Part shown: piece after piece, positions 39,715-48,766 of the stretch
Position numbering within the stretch: position 1 is the stretch's first letter
Layout of the letters: each line of letters starts with the position of its first letter
Origin: an uncultured Ruminococcus sp.
GTDB taxonomy: Bacteria; Bacillota; Clostridia; Lachnospirales; Lachnospiraceae
NCBI GenBank assembly: GCA_904418845.1
Contig: CAJFQC010000004.1
Location: forward strand, 62,001-126,000
Direction of reading: 5' to 3'
DNA: 64,000 nucleotides
The notes under the pieces: generated by a model
Database searches by the model: none
What the model was told of the DNA's origin: nothing
What the model saw: only the letters and a program-made list of their open reading frames with translations
Translations under genes and position numbers: made by a program

Positions 39715-40398
39715 TCACTCATACAGTGCTTCTAATATTTCGAACGGAATCTCCAGGTCTGTGTCGCCGTCCCTGACACAGGCTATGACTTTTAAGCCTG
39801 TCATCGTTTCGCACATAAAAAGGTTATCTTCATGCAGTCTGTTTCCGGGCTCATAATGGTTGAAGATGATGCCTTTTACCGGAATATTGTGAGCTTTCAT
39901 ATACTCCGCTGTCAGCACGACGGAATTGATCGTTCCCAGTCCGGCGTCCGCGATGAGCAGGCAGTTTAAATCCCGTGCCCTGATAAAATCCTCTAACTGG
40001 ATTTTCTGATCGTCAAAACGCAGCGGACAAAGGATGCCGCCAGAGCCCTCTGCCGTGACATAGTCGTATCTGCGGCATACATCATCGAATGTCTGAAGAA
40101 CTTTTTCCATATCAATCGGATTTCCTTCAATCTGAGATGCCAGATGAGGGGAAACTGCTGTCTCGTATACATACGGGCACATCTCTCCAAGAGGCTCCCC
40201 AATGCCGGAAACTGTTTTTACATGCAGAGCGTCCCCCGGGATCAGGCTGCCATCCGGTCTGCGGTCATTTCCGCTCATCGCCGCTTTATAATAAGCGGCG
40301 TTTTTCTTGTTATCCTGAAATTTTTTTAAGATCAGACCAGCCACATAAGTCTTTCCGATATCTGTTCCGGTCCCTGTGATAAATAAATTCTTACTCAT
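39715..40398 (-). CDS. bioD: Dethiobiotin synthetase
   Basis: MSKNLFITGTGTDIGKTYVAGLILKKF; VTAEGSGGILCPLRFD. Confidence 0.96.
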   Translation of the reverse strand: MSKNLFITGTGTDIGKTYVAGLILKKFQDNKKNAAYYKAAMSGNDRRPDGSLIPGDALHVKTVSGIGEPLGEMCPYVYETAVSPHLASQIEGNPIDMEKVLQTFDDVCRRYDYVTAEGSGGILCPLRFDDQKIQLEDFIRARDLNCLLIADAGLGTINSVVLTAEYMKAHNIPVKGIIFNHYEPGNRLHEDNLFMCETMTGLKVIACVRDGDTDLEIPFEILEALYE

Positions 40399-41362
40399 TG
40401 CAAAGTCTAACCTCGTATCCTAACTCTTTTAACATTTCCATATCGGTTTTCGTAGTAATCCCGGCGGTTGTCAGCATATCGCCTGAGATAGCGGCGTTCG
40501 CGCCGGAAGTAAAACAGCTCTTCCCCTTGTCCGCAAGCAGTCCCCTGCCGCCGGCAAGCCGTATAGAAGCTTTGGGCAGAATAAAACGATAAACCGCAAC
40601 GATCCGTCTCATATCTTCTTCGGTCAGTTTCGGATTATTTTCAAAAGGCGTGCCGGGGATCGGATTTAACATATTTACGGGAACACTTTTGATCCCCAGT
40701 TCCCTCAGCGTCAGTGCCATATCGATCCGGTCCTCAATGCTTTCGCCAAGTCCCATGATCCCGCCGCTGCACACGGAAAGCCCTGCCGCCTGTGCTGCGC
40801 GGATAGCTTCTATCTTATCGTCAAAAGTATGGGTGGTGCAGACATTTGGGAAATTACGTCGTGAGGTTTCCAGATTATTATGTACGCGCGTCGCTCCCGC
40901 ATCTTTTAATTTCCGGAACTGTTCTTCATTTAGCAGACCGAAAGAGACACAGACAGAAATTCCGACTTCATCCTTGATCTTCCGCACGGTTCCGCACATT
41001 TGATCAACTTCTGAATCTGAGAGACGTTTCCCCGATGTTACAATAGAATAACGGAGGACTCCCTGGTCATGATTTACCTTTGCCTGTCCTGTGATCTCCT
41101 CATCCGAAAGCAGAGGATACTCTGCCGTATCAGTGTGATTGTGGGCAGACTGTGCGCAGAATTTACAGTTTTCAGAGCAGCGTCCGCTTTTCCCGTTAAT
41201 GATGGTGCAGATGTCAAACTGGTCCGCGCAAAACTTCCTGCGGATCCGATCCGCACTCTCACACAGCCCGCTAAGAGGCTGCTCATACAGACACATTGCT
41301 TCTTCTTTGGTGATCTGGTCACCATTTAATACTTTATCCGTTAATCTTTCTAACTCTGTCAT
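40391..41362 (-). CDS. bioB: Biotin synthase
   Basis: GRCSENCKFCAQSAHNHT radical SAM motif; RVHNNLETSRRNFPNVCTTHTFDDKIEAI. Confidence 0.97.
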   Translation of the reverse strand: MTELERLTDKVLNGDQITKEEAMCLYEQPLSGLCESADRIRRKFCADQFDICTIINGKSGRCSENCKFCAQSAHNHTDTAEYPLLSDEEITGQAKVNHDQGVLRYSIVTSGKRLSDSEVDQMCGTVRKIKDEVGISVCVSFGLLNEEQFRKLKDAGATRVHNNLETSRRNFPNVCTTHTFDDKIEAIRAAQAAGLSVCSGGIMGLGESIEDRIDMALTLRELGIKSVPVNMLNPIPGTPFENNPKLTEEDMRRIVAVYRFILPKASIRLAGGRGLLADKGKSCFTSGANAAISGDMLTTAGITTKTDMEMLKELGYEVRLCNE

Positions 41363-41398
41363 AGTTTGTCACATCCTGTTCTGTTTTATATATAGGGA

Positions 41399-42382
41399 TC
41401 AGTCTTTTGTGAAACGGACACTGATCTCGCCTGATGAATAGCAGTCTTCTGTTCCATCAGCATATTTCACCAACAAGCGGCATTGATCGTCAATTCCCAG
41501 TACAAGGGCATCCGTCGATCTATCAGTGGACAATAAGGCGACTTGTTTTCCAACTACAAAACTGCGTTTTTGATACTGCCCCACATATTTCTCCTGATCC
41601 GCTCTATGATAATAGAAATAAAATCGGTTCAAAAATTCAGAGACTATACGGTTTTTAGCGTCGTCCTGCTGTGTTTGCAAAACAGATCCTGCTATATCCT
41701 CCAGGTCCTTTGGGAAACCGTTTTCCGGCTGATAAAGGTTGATTCCGATTCCTAATACAGCGTATTCAAGCAGTCCGCTTTCGAGGTTGAAAGAACCTTC
41801 TGTTAAAATACCGCAGACTTTTTTTCCTCGGACATAAATATCATTTACCCATTTGATTTCTGCCTTTTGATCTGACACAGCCTCGATCGCCTCACATATG
41901 GCTACAGCCGCCATGGTAGTTATCCTGACTGCCTGTTCGCCGGTATAATTCTTTGGACGGAGCAGAAGACTCATATAAATCCCTGTATCGCGGGGCGAAA
42001 AGAAGCTGCGGCCCAATCTTCCCCTGCCGCAAGTCTGCTCATTTGCCAGGATCATACATCCCTCCGGCACTCCGCTGTTCGCTTTGTCGCGGACAAGCGC
42101 ATTAGTTGATGAGGCGGTTTGCAGAACTGAAATATCTGATCCTTTGATATCAGAACAGAGATATTTCCTGATCCCCTGCACAGATAAAATATCGGTTTTT
42201 TCCGAAAGGCAATACCCCTTGTTTGTCACAGCGTCGATCGCATAGCCGTCGCTCTGAAGAGCTTTTACTGCTTTCCAGACAGCAGCCCTGGATACGGACA
42301 GCCTTTGCGCGATATCTTCTCCTGAGAAATAAATGCCGCGATTTTTCTCAAAAAGTTCAAGAATCTTTTCCTTTGTCGCCAC
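41399..42382 (-). CDS. birA: Biotin-[acetyl-CoA-carboxylase] ligase / biotin repressor
   Basis: N-terminal HTH, QTCGRGRLGRSFFSPRDTGIYMSLLLRP, KWVNDIYVRGKKVCGILTEG; GTG start with GAGGTG SD. Confidence 0.93.
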   Translation of the reverse strand: MATKEKILELFEKNRGIYFSGEDIAQRLSVSRAAVWKAVKALQSDGYAIDAVTNKGYCLSEKTDILSVQGIRKYLCSDIKGSDISVLQTASSTNALVRDKANSGVPEGCMILANEQTCGRGRLGRSFFSPRDTGIYMSLLLRPKNYTGEQAVRITTMAAVAICEAIEAVSDQKAEIKWVNDIYVRGKKVCGILTEGSFNLESGLLEYAVLGIGINLYQPENGFPKDLEDIAGSVLQTQQDDAKNRIVSEFLNRFYFYYHRADQEKYVGQYQKRSFVVGKQVALLSTDRSTDALVLGIDDQCRLLVKYADGTEDCYSSGEISVRFTKD

Positions 42383-42422
42383 TTTATCACCTCGCCAATT
42401 CAATATAGCATATAAGAATTCA

Positions 42423-42456
42423 ATTGTAAATCCATAATATGTAAACGGTTTACAAT
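42423..42456. promoter_or_regulatory. Candidate BirA operator overlapping birA-bio promoter
   Basis: ATTGTAAATC-N14-GGTTTACAAT; minus-strand -35 TTTACA (42425-42430), N17, -10 TATATT (42402-42407). Confidence 0.7.
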
Positions 42457-42466
42457 CATATAACAA

Positions 42467-42508
42467 AAAGCGCCTGCATGAGACTTTTTTCTTCTCATGC
42501 AGACGCTC
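42467..42508 (-). terminator. Terminator downstream of rsfS
   Basis: Minus strand GCGTCTGCATGAGA...TCTCATGCAGGCGCTTTTTG. Confidence 0.85.
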
Positions 42509-42519
42509 GACCTTATAAT

Positions 42520-42870
42520 CTATAATTCTTCTATGGCAATATTCTTTCCGTCCTGCCAGATCCTCTCCAGATCATAGAACAGACGGTTTTCCTTGTCAAA
42601 TACATGGACAATGATATCGCCAAAATCAAGAAGAACCCAGCTTCCCGACGCCTGTCCTTCTCTCTGCCTGAGAGCGTATCCGGCCTTATGAAGTTCTTCT
42701 TCCACGTTGTCCACAAGAGCATTGACCTGACTGTCACTGCTGCCGTTGGCAATAATAAAATAATCAGCAAGGACAGAGATACCTGTGATATCGATGATCT
42801 TGATATCCTCACCCTTTTTATCGTTCAATGCATTATAAGCAATACGTGCCATTTCTTTAGACTGGTTCAT
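42520..42870 (-). CDS. rsfS: Ribosomal silencing factor RsfS
   Basis: DIKIIDITGISVLADYFIIANGSSDSQVNALVDNVEE...GSWVLLDFGDIIVHVF. Confidence 0.96.
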   Translation of the reverse strand: MNQSKEMARIAYNALNDKKGEDIKIIDITGISVLADYFIIANGSSDSQVNALVDNVEEELHKAGYALRQREGQASGSWVLLDFGDIIVHVFDKENRLFYDLERIWQDGKNIAIEEL

Positions 42871-42885
42871 GCTGTTCCTCCTCTT

Positions 42886-43458
42886 TTATTTTTCATAATA
42901 TTTATATGTGCTGACCGTCATAGGATCTGCCGGTTTGCCGCCATCCGTAAGATACTGTACTGTCCGCTGAGCGGAAAGATATACAGCACGGTCAATATCC
43001 TGAAATACAACGCCGCGGATCTCCCCAAGGCCGGGAATCTCTTTGCGGTTCGGCTCGATATAATCCGCGATATAAATAATTTTTTCAAGCATGGTCATGC
43101 CCGGACGGCCAGTTGTGTGGTAACGGACTGCGTCCAGTACTGCCTGATCCTTGATACCGTACTCATATTCCGCAAGATAAGCGCCCAGCTTTGCATGAAT
43201 GAGCGCGGGCATATCCAGTTCAGATTCTGTAAGACTGATGCCATGCTTTTCACATAATTTGATCTGCTCCTTCATCGGACAATATTTGCCGCAGTCATGA
43301 AGAAGTCCCGCGGTAAGAGCCTTCTGAACGTCTGTACCATAACACATGGCAAGGGACGACGCGGTATACATCACGCCGATCGTATGCTCATATCGTTCTT
43401 TTTTTAATTTTTTGTGAAGTGTTTTCCTGATTTCTGTCAACCGCTCTGTCATAAACAT
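42886..43458 (-). CDS. YqeK-family HD-domain hydrolase
   Basis: ERYEHTIGVMYTASSLAMCYG...GLLHDCGKYCP; adjacent to nadD/rsfS. Confidence 0.93.
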   Translation of the reverse strand: MFMTERLTEIRKTLHKKLKKERYEHTIGVMYTASSLAMCYGTDVQKALTAGLLHDCGKYCPMKEQIKLCEKHGISLTESELDMPALIHAKLGAYLAEYEYGIKDQAVLDAVRYHTTGRPGMTMLEKIIYIADYIEPNRKEIPGLGEIRGVVFQDIDRAVYLSAQRTVQYLTDGGKPADPMTVSTYKYYEK

Positions 43459-44069
43459 TACCCTCTCTTCTTATAGAGCTGGTGGCTTTTTATATAATCA
43501 GCCACCGCATCCGGCACCATGTAACGCACGCTCAGATCAAGGGAAGCACGTCTCCGAATGGTAGTGGATGAGATTTCCACAAGAGGCGCCCTTAAAAGCT
43601 CGATACGCGCTCCATAACGCTCCCTCAGATAATCGATTTGAAGCTGCATGCTCTGAGCGTCCTTATCATCACGCATGGCGGCAAGGATTGTACAGGCGGG
43701 GAAGATCTCCCGGAAATTTCTCCACTCCTCGATTGCAAAAAGGGAGTCTGCGCCGAGAATAAAATAAAGCTCCTTTTCCGGATAACGCCTGTGTAACTCT
43801 TTGAGTGTACTGTATGTGTATGAGTGATCCTCTGTGTGTGCTTCGTAAAGATTGACGCAAAAATGCGGGTTATCCCGGACCGCAAGTTTTACCATCTCGA
43901 TTCGGTGGTGCATCGCTTCCTCCGAGTGCTCCGCCACTTTGTGGGGCGGATTTCTGTTTGGCATGAACCAGATCTCATCCATATGGAAATCTTCATAAGC
44001 AAATTCACCTAACAGCAGATGCCCGATATGGATAGGATCGAATGTTCCTCCCATAATACCGATCTTCAT
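43458..44069 (-). CDS. nadD: Nicotinate-nucleotide adenylyltransferase
   Basis: MKIGIMGGTFDPIHIGHLLLGEFA; ISSTTIRRR. Confidence 0.96.
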   Translation of the reverse strand: MKIGIMGGTFDPIHIGHLLLGEFAYEDFHMDEIWFMPNRNPPHKVAEHSEEAMHHRIEMVKLAVRDNPHFCVNLYEAHTEDHSYTYSTLKELHRRYPEKELYFILGADSLFAIEEWRNFREIFPACTILAAMRDDKDAQSMQLQIDYLRERYGARIELLRAPLVEISSTTIRRRASLDLSVRYMVPDAVADYIKSHQLYKKRG

Positions 44070-44119
44070 AGAGTCCTTCCCTCCGATCTTTTTCTCCGCC
44101 TTTATACGTTTCCAAGTCT

Positions 44120-44413
44120 CTATAATGGAAGATTAATCTTCTTTTTATCGTCCTTGCCTTCTCTGTAGAGAACGATCTTCTTGCCGATCACCTGAACGAC
44201 CTGTGAACGGGTGCGCTCTGCGATGAGTTCAGCCAATTCCCTCGGGTCGTCAGCGCAGTTCTTGAGCACGCTTACTTTAATGAGCTCCCGCGCTGCGAGC
44301 GCTTCGGATATGGCTTCTGTAAGTCCCGGCGTCATACTGGATTTCCCGACCTGGAAGATGGGTTCCATAGTCATGGCAAGACTTTTTAAATATGCTCTCT
44401 GTTTTGTCGTCAT
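44120..44413 (-). CDS. YhbY-family ribosome assembly RNA-binding protein
   Basis: MTTKQRAYLKSLAMTMEPIFQVGKSSMTPGL...VQVIGKKIVLYR. Confidence 0.94.
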   Translation of the reverse strand: MTTKQRAYLKSLAMTMEPIFQVGKSSMTPGLTEAISEALAARELIKVSVLKNCADDPRELAELIAERTRSQVVQVIGKKIVLYREGKDDKKKINLPL

Positions 44414-44423
44414 TTTATGCTCC

Positions 44424-45707
44424 TTATTTATAGTAATCAAATTGCAGACCGTACATCCTTACGGTATCGCCTTCCTGGATTCCTTTGGTTTCCAGCTCAT
44501 TGAGAATGCCTGTCTCCTTTAAGAACTTCTGGAAGAAGGCAAAGCCTTTCTCGGAATCCAGATTCGTATAACCGAGCATCTTCTCGATCTTCGGCCCTTC
44601 TACAACATACATCCCGTCTTCCACTTCCACTGTATAAGGAAGCTCTTCATAGATCAGCTCATCCTCCGGGAAATACTCCTGCTCAAATACAACAGGTGTG
44701 CGGTCCAGTTTATCGAGTTCTGCGCTTACATAATAGAGAAGTTCAGACACACCTTTTCCTGTTGCGCCGGAAATAGGGAATACCTTGATTCCCTGCGGCT
44801 CAAATTCTTTTTTCAGGCGCTCTGTCGGATCATCTTCCGGCGCATAGATCAGGTCTGTCTTATTGGCCGCGATGACCTGCGGACGCTCTGCGATCTCGGG
44901 ATTGTAAGCTTTCAGCTCCTCGTTGATCTTGTAAATGTCATCCACAGGATCTCTTCCCTCAGATCCTGCGGCATCCACCACGTGGATCATGAGCTTTGTA
45001 CGCTCGATATGGCGTAAAAACTCATGCCCTAATCCCACGCCCTCGGAAGCGCCTTCGATGAGACCTGGGATGTCTGCCATAACAAATCCGTTGGCGCCGT
45101 CCAGGTCAACCACTCCCAGATTCGGGTTCAGCGTAGTGAAATGATAATTGGCGATCTTCGGGTCCGCGTTCGTGACACGGGAAAGCAGCGTGGATTTTCC
45201 TACATTAGGGAATCCGATCAAGCCTACATCCGCAATCACTTTCAGCTCAAGCTGGACCTCCAGCTCTTTCGCCGGCTGTCCCGGCTGCGCATACTTTGGC
45301 ACCTGCATGGTCGCTGTGGCAAAATGCTGGTTGCCCAGACCGCCCTTGCCGCCTTTTAATACAACCTGCCGGCGGTTATCACCTGACATGTCGGCAATGA
45401 CCTTGCCTGTAACTGCCTCTTTGATAACAGTCCCTTCCGGAACAGAGAGGATCAGATCTTTCCCGTCTTTTCCGTGGCATCTTCTCTTTCCGCCCGGTTC
45501 TCCGTCTCCGGCGGCATATTTTCTTTTATGGCGGTAATCCGAAAGGGTATTAAGGCCTTCATCTACCACAAAGATAAGGTCTCCTCCCCGTCCACCGTCG
45601 CCGCCGTCGGGGCCGCCGTTAGGGACATACAGTTCTCTGCGAAAACTGCAGTGCCCGTCGCCGCCCTTGCCTGAGCGGATATAGATTTTCGCTCTGTCTG
45701 CAAACAT
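44424..45707 (-). CDS. obgE: GTPase ObgE/CgtA
   Basis: MFADRAKIYIRSGKGGDGHCSFRRELYVPNGGPDGGDGGRGG; GFPNVGKSTLLS. Confidence 0.97.
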   Translation of the reverse strand: MFADRAKIYIRSGKGGDGHCSFRRELYVPNGGPDGGDGGRGGDLIFVVDEGLNTLSDYRHKRKYAAGDGEPGGKRRCHGKDGKDLILSVPEGTVIKEAVTGKVIADMSGDNRRQVVLKGGKGGLGNQHFATATMQVPKYAQPGQPAKELEVQLELKVIADVGLIGFPNVGKSTLLSRVTNADPKIANYHFTTLNPNLGVVDLDGANGFVMADIPGLIEGASEGVGLGHEFLRHIERTKLMIHVVDAAGSEGRDPVDDIYKINEELKAYNPEIAERPQVIAANKTDLIYAPEDDPTERLKKEFEPQGIKVFPISGATGKGVSELLYYVSAELDKLDRTPVVFEQEYFPEDELIYEELPYTVEVEDGMYVVEGPKIEKMLGYTNLDSEKGFAFFQKFLKETGILNELETKGIQEGDTVRMYGLQFDYYK

Positions 45708-45770
45708 ATTTTAATCTCCTGCCTAAAGACTTCGCGCGGTTTGTCCGCGCGTTAGTCGTTTCCTTTTTAT

Positions 45771-45803
45771 AAAAGCCCCAGACTACTGTCTGGGGCTTTT
45801 TCT
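45771..45803 (-). terminator. Intrinsic terminator/attenuator between rpmA and obgE
   Basis: AAAAGCCCCAGA-CTACTG-TCTGGGGCTTTT stem with flanking T/A runs. Confidence 0.8.
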
Positions 45804-45842
45804 TCTGGTTACTGTTATGCAAGTGGAATATTTCCAGTTCGG

Positions 45843-46127
45843 TTATTCAGCTACCGGATAGATAGAGACCTGTTTCTTGTCTCTTCCCTTTCTTTCATAT
45901 CTCACTACACCATCAACAAGCGCGAACAAAGTATCGTCTCCGCCGCGTCCTACATTCAGGCCCGGATGGATCTTTGTTCCGCGCTGTCTGTAAAGGATGT
46001 TTCCGGCTTTTACGAACTGTCCGTCCGCTCTCTTAGCGCCCAGTCTCTTAGACTCGGAATCACGTCCGTTCTTTGTAGAACCAACTCCCTTTTTATGAGC
46101 AAAAAACTGAAGATTCATTTTCATCAT
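45843..46127 (-). CDS. rpmA: 50S ribosomal protein L27 with Prp-cleavable N-terminus
   Basis: [32 protein letters not shown]. Confidence 0.97.
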   Translation of the reverse strand: MMKMNLQFFAHKKGVGSTKNGRDSESKRLGAKRADGQFVKAGNILYRQRGTKIHPGLNVGRGGDDTLFALVDGVVRYERKGRDKKQVSIYPVAE

Positions 46128-46132
46128 GGTAC

Positions 46133-46465
46133 TCACACCTCCTTGAAAATCATGTCAATGTATGGTTCGTAATCATTGTCCTCTTCTATCTCTTCCAGAC
46201 CCAGGATCATGGAATCAAGAAGAAGCGCAGCATCGTGTGACGGGATCTGCGCGAAACGGAAAGTGATACTTCCGCTCTCTTCATCACTGACACAGCTTGT
46301 CTTGTCATCTGTAAAATGATCGATAGAATTGATCGCATTGATAACAAGCGCCGAAGCTGCCGCGCATACAATATCCTTTCCGGGATCGTCGTATCCGGCG
46401 TGTCCTGTGACGTCAAATCCTGTGTATTCATGCCGGCTGGTCTTATAAACTGTCACCCTGATCAT
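46133..46465 (-). CDS. prp: Ribosomal-processing cysteine protease Prp
   Basis: [27 protein letters not shown] (His/Cys catalytic motifs) between rplU and rpmA. Confidence 0.94.
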   Translation of the reverse strand: MIRVTVYKTSRHEYTGFDVTGHAGYDDPGKDIVCAAASALVINAINSIDHFTDDKTSCVSDEESGSITFRFAQIPSHDAALLLDSMILGLEEIEEDNDYEPYIDMIFKEV

Positions 46466-46477
46466 ACGGACTTTAGA

Positions 46478-46786
46478 TTAAGCGTTGATCTTCTCAATCT
46501 TAACAGCTGTGTACTGCTGTCTGTGTCCGTTTTTCTTATGGTATCCAGTTTTTCTCTTATACTTGTAAACGATGACTTTCTTGCCTTTGCCGTCGCCGAT
46601 CACGGAAGCTGTGACTGTTGCACCTTCAACAGTCGGTGTCCCGACAACGAGCTTGTCATTGTTTACAGCGAGCACCTGGTCAAATGTATAAGTCTCTCCA
46701 GCTTCAACACCAAGTTTTTCTACTTTAATGATATCGCCTTCAGCTACTTTGTACTGTTTACCACCTGTTGCTATAATCGCGTACAT
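46478..46786 (-). CDS. rplU: 50S ribosomal protein L21
   Basis: [25 protein letters not shown]...[19 protein letters not shown]. Confidence 0.97.
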   Translation of the reverse strand: MYAIIATGGKQYKVAEGDIIKVEKLGVEAGETYTFDQVLAVNNDKLVVGTPTVEGATVTASVIGDGKGKKVIVYKYKRKTGYHKKNGHRQQYTAVKIEKINA

Positions 46787-46805
46787 ATGTGCGGCATACT
46801 GTTGT

Positions 46806-46835
46806 AGTATAGCATATGGTTTTTCCTAAAGTCAA
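46806..46835 (-). promoter_or_regulatory. Candidate promoter for rplU-prp-rpmA
   Basis: Minus strand TTGACT (46830-46835), N18, TATACT (46806-46811). Confidence 0.55.
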
Positions 46836-46855
46836 TAGGAATCCGGCTTTTTCTG

Positions 46856-47260
46856 CTATTTTTTCAACCTGTCATAGCAATATTCAATAATACTCTTCCT
46901 TGTGACAATTCCAATGAATTTCTTCTGATCATCGACTACGGGAACAAAATTCTGATTCATGGCTTTTCTTAAAAGATCTTCCATATCTGAATCAGCAGAT
47001 ACCGGTTCATAATCTGCTTTCCTTGGAAAGTCCTGTATGAAGATATTTTCCGCTTCCTTTAAGTTTAGATTCGTATAGTGCTTGATCCCCCAAAGAAGGT
47101 CTCCCTCAGTGATCGTTCCCACATATTCACCTTCTTTGTTCAGCATGGGAATAGACGCGTATTTATGATACTCCATCGTCTCAAGTACCTGACGGAGGGT
47201 GCCATGGTCATATACATACGCTGTCTCGCTCTTCGGTTTTAAAAAGAACAAAATGTTCAT
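46856..47260 (-). CDS. CBS-domain pair protein
   Basis: TLRQVLETMEYHKYASIPMLNKEGEYVGTITEGDLL and NFVPVVDDQKKFIGIVTRKSIIEY. Confidence 0.9.
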   Translation of the reverse strand: MNILFFLKPKSETAYVYDHGTLRQVLETMEYHKYASIPMLNKEGEYVGTITEGDLLWGIKHYTNLNLKEAENIFIQDFPRKADYEPVSADSDMEDLLRKAMNQNFVPVVDDQKKFIGIVTRKSIIEYCYDRLKK

Positions 47261-47335
47261 TTTATCTGATGTCCACCTTTCTTATCGAAAAAGGTATTTT
47301 TTTTAAGTGTCTCAAACCGTGTCCTGCGCTGTCTG

Positions 47336-48655
47336 TCAGATCTGTGTAAGGACAAAGATCTCATACAGCGCACGGATCGCGTTTTTAAAGTCATCGTGCT
47401 TTACTCCGACGATAATGTTAAGCTCACTTGAGCCCTGATCGATCATCTTCACATTGATGTGCGCATGTGCCAGCGCGGAGAATATCCGTCCTGCCGTACC
47501 TCGTGTGGATTTCATTCCGCGTCCTACGACCGCTACAAGAGCAAGCTCAGATTCTAATTCTATATGATCCGGCTGTACCGCTCTGTGTATGTCCGCGATG
47601 ATCTTCTGCTCTTTCTCTTCGAAAGCGCTTTTGTTTACGAATATCGTCATAGTATCGATTCCTGACGGCATGTGCTCAATGGAAACACCGTTGTCCTCAA
47701 ATACCTGAAGCACCTTGCGGCAGAATCCGATCTCGGAGTTCATCATCGCTTTCTCAATGGTAATCGCAGCAAATCCGTCTGTCCCGGCGATACCTGTGAT
47801 CGTGTATTTCGGCTGGCGGCATGTGCTCTCCACGATAAGAGTTCCTTTATCTTCGGGAGCGTTCGTGTTGCGGATATTGATAGGAATACCGGCCTTTCTT
47901 ACCGGGAAAATCGCGTCTTCATGGAGAACGCTGGCGCCCATGTAAGAGAGCTCTCTAAGCTCCTTGTATGTGATTGTTTCAATGGATTTCGGATTCTTTA
48001 CGATACGGGGATCCGCAATAAGGAAACCTGATACGTCTGTCCAGTTTTCATACAGATCTGCGTGTACGGCAAGGGCCACGAGAGATCCGGTGATGTCAGA
48101 CCCGCCTCTGGAGAAAGTCACTACCGTACCGTCTGACTTCGCACCGTAGAATCCCGGAATGACTGCTGTATGCATACTTTCCAGTTTCTCCCGGAGAAGC
48201 CGGTCCGTCTCTTTATCGTCAAAAGCGCCGTTATCATCAAACCGAACGACCTCCGCCGCGTCAACAAACTCAAATCCAAGATAAGCAGCCATGATTTTGC
48301 CGTTTAAGAACTCGCCGCGGGATGCAGCATAATCAGAGCCGGCCTTTATGCGGAAATTTTCTTCGATCATCTCAAAGTCATTGTCCAGTGAGAAATTCAG
48401 GTCCAGGCCATCAATAATCTCCTGATATCTCGCCCTGATATCGGCGAGCTGCTCTGCAAAGCTTTCTCCTTTCTCAGCGGTTTCATAACAGGCATACAGC
48501 ATATCTGTTACTTTGACGTCGCTTGAAAAGCGTTTGCCGGGAGCTGAAGGCACCACATAGCGTCTGTTCTCATCCTCATGGATGATATCTCCCACTTTCT
48601 CGAACTGTTCCGCGCTTGCAAGGGAGCTTCCGCCGAACTTTACTACTTTCTTCAT
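47336..48655 (-). CDS. Aspartate kinase (ACT domains)
   Basis: MKKVVKFGGSSLASAEQF; FSRGGSDITGSLVALAV; ACT region IGFCRKVLQVFEDNGVSIEHMPSGIDTMTIFV; GGAGGAAG SD. Confidence 0.95.
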   Translation of the reverse strand: MKKVVKFGGSSLASAEQFEKVGDIIHEDENRRYVVPSAPGKRFSSDVKVTDMLYACYETAEKGESFAEQLADIRARYQEIIDGLDLNFSLDNDFEMIEENFRIKAGSDYAASRGEFLNGKIMAAYLGFEFVDAAEVVRFDDNGAFDDKETDRLLREKLESMHTAVIPGFYGAKSDGTVVTFSRGGSDITGSLVALAVHADLYENWTDVSGFLIADPRIVKNPKSIETITYKELRELSYMGASVLHEDAIFPVRKAGIPINIRNTNAPEDKGTLIVESTCRQPKYTITGIAGTDGFAAITIEKAMMNSEIGFCRKVLQVFEDNGVSIEHMPSGIDTMTIFVNKSAFEEKEQKIIADIHRAVQPDHIELESELALVAVVGRGMKSTRGTAGRIFSALAHAHINVKMIDQGSSELNIIVGVKHDDFKNAIRALYEIFVLTQI

Positions 48656-48766
48656 TCTCTTTCTTCCTCCAAATGTAGAAATATCATACGAACAAGATCC
48701 TCCCCTATAAACATGCAAGACCGGAAAAGAGGACCGGCGCCGGTCAGACGTACTCATGGTATCATA

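Noticed and set aside
46787-46860. L21 leader RNA upstream of rplU
   Set aside because: Interval is short and appears to contain the promoter itself; no convincing leader structure could be drawn by eye.
48732-48745. Perfect palindrome GACCGGCGCCGGTC as aspartokinase riboswitch or operator
   Set aside because: Interval between RNase E/G and aspartokinase genes is too short for a lysine riboswitch; more likely a weak hairpin between genes.
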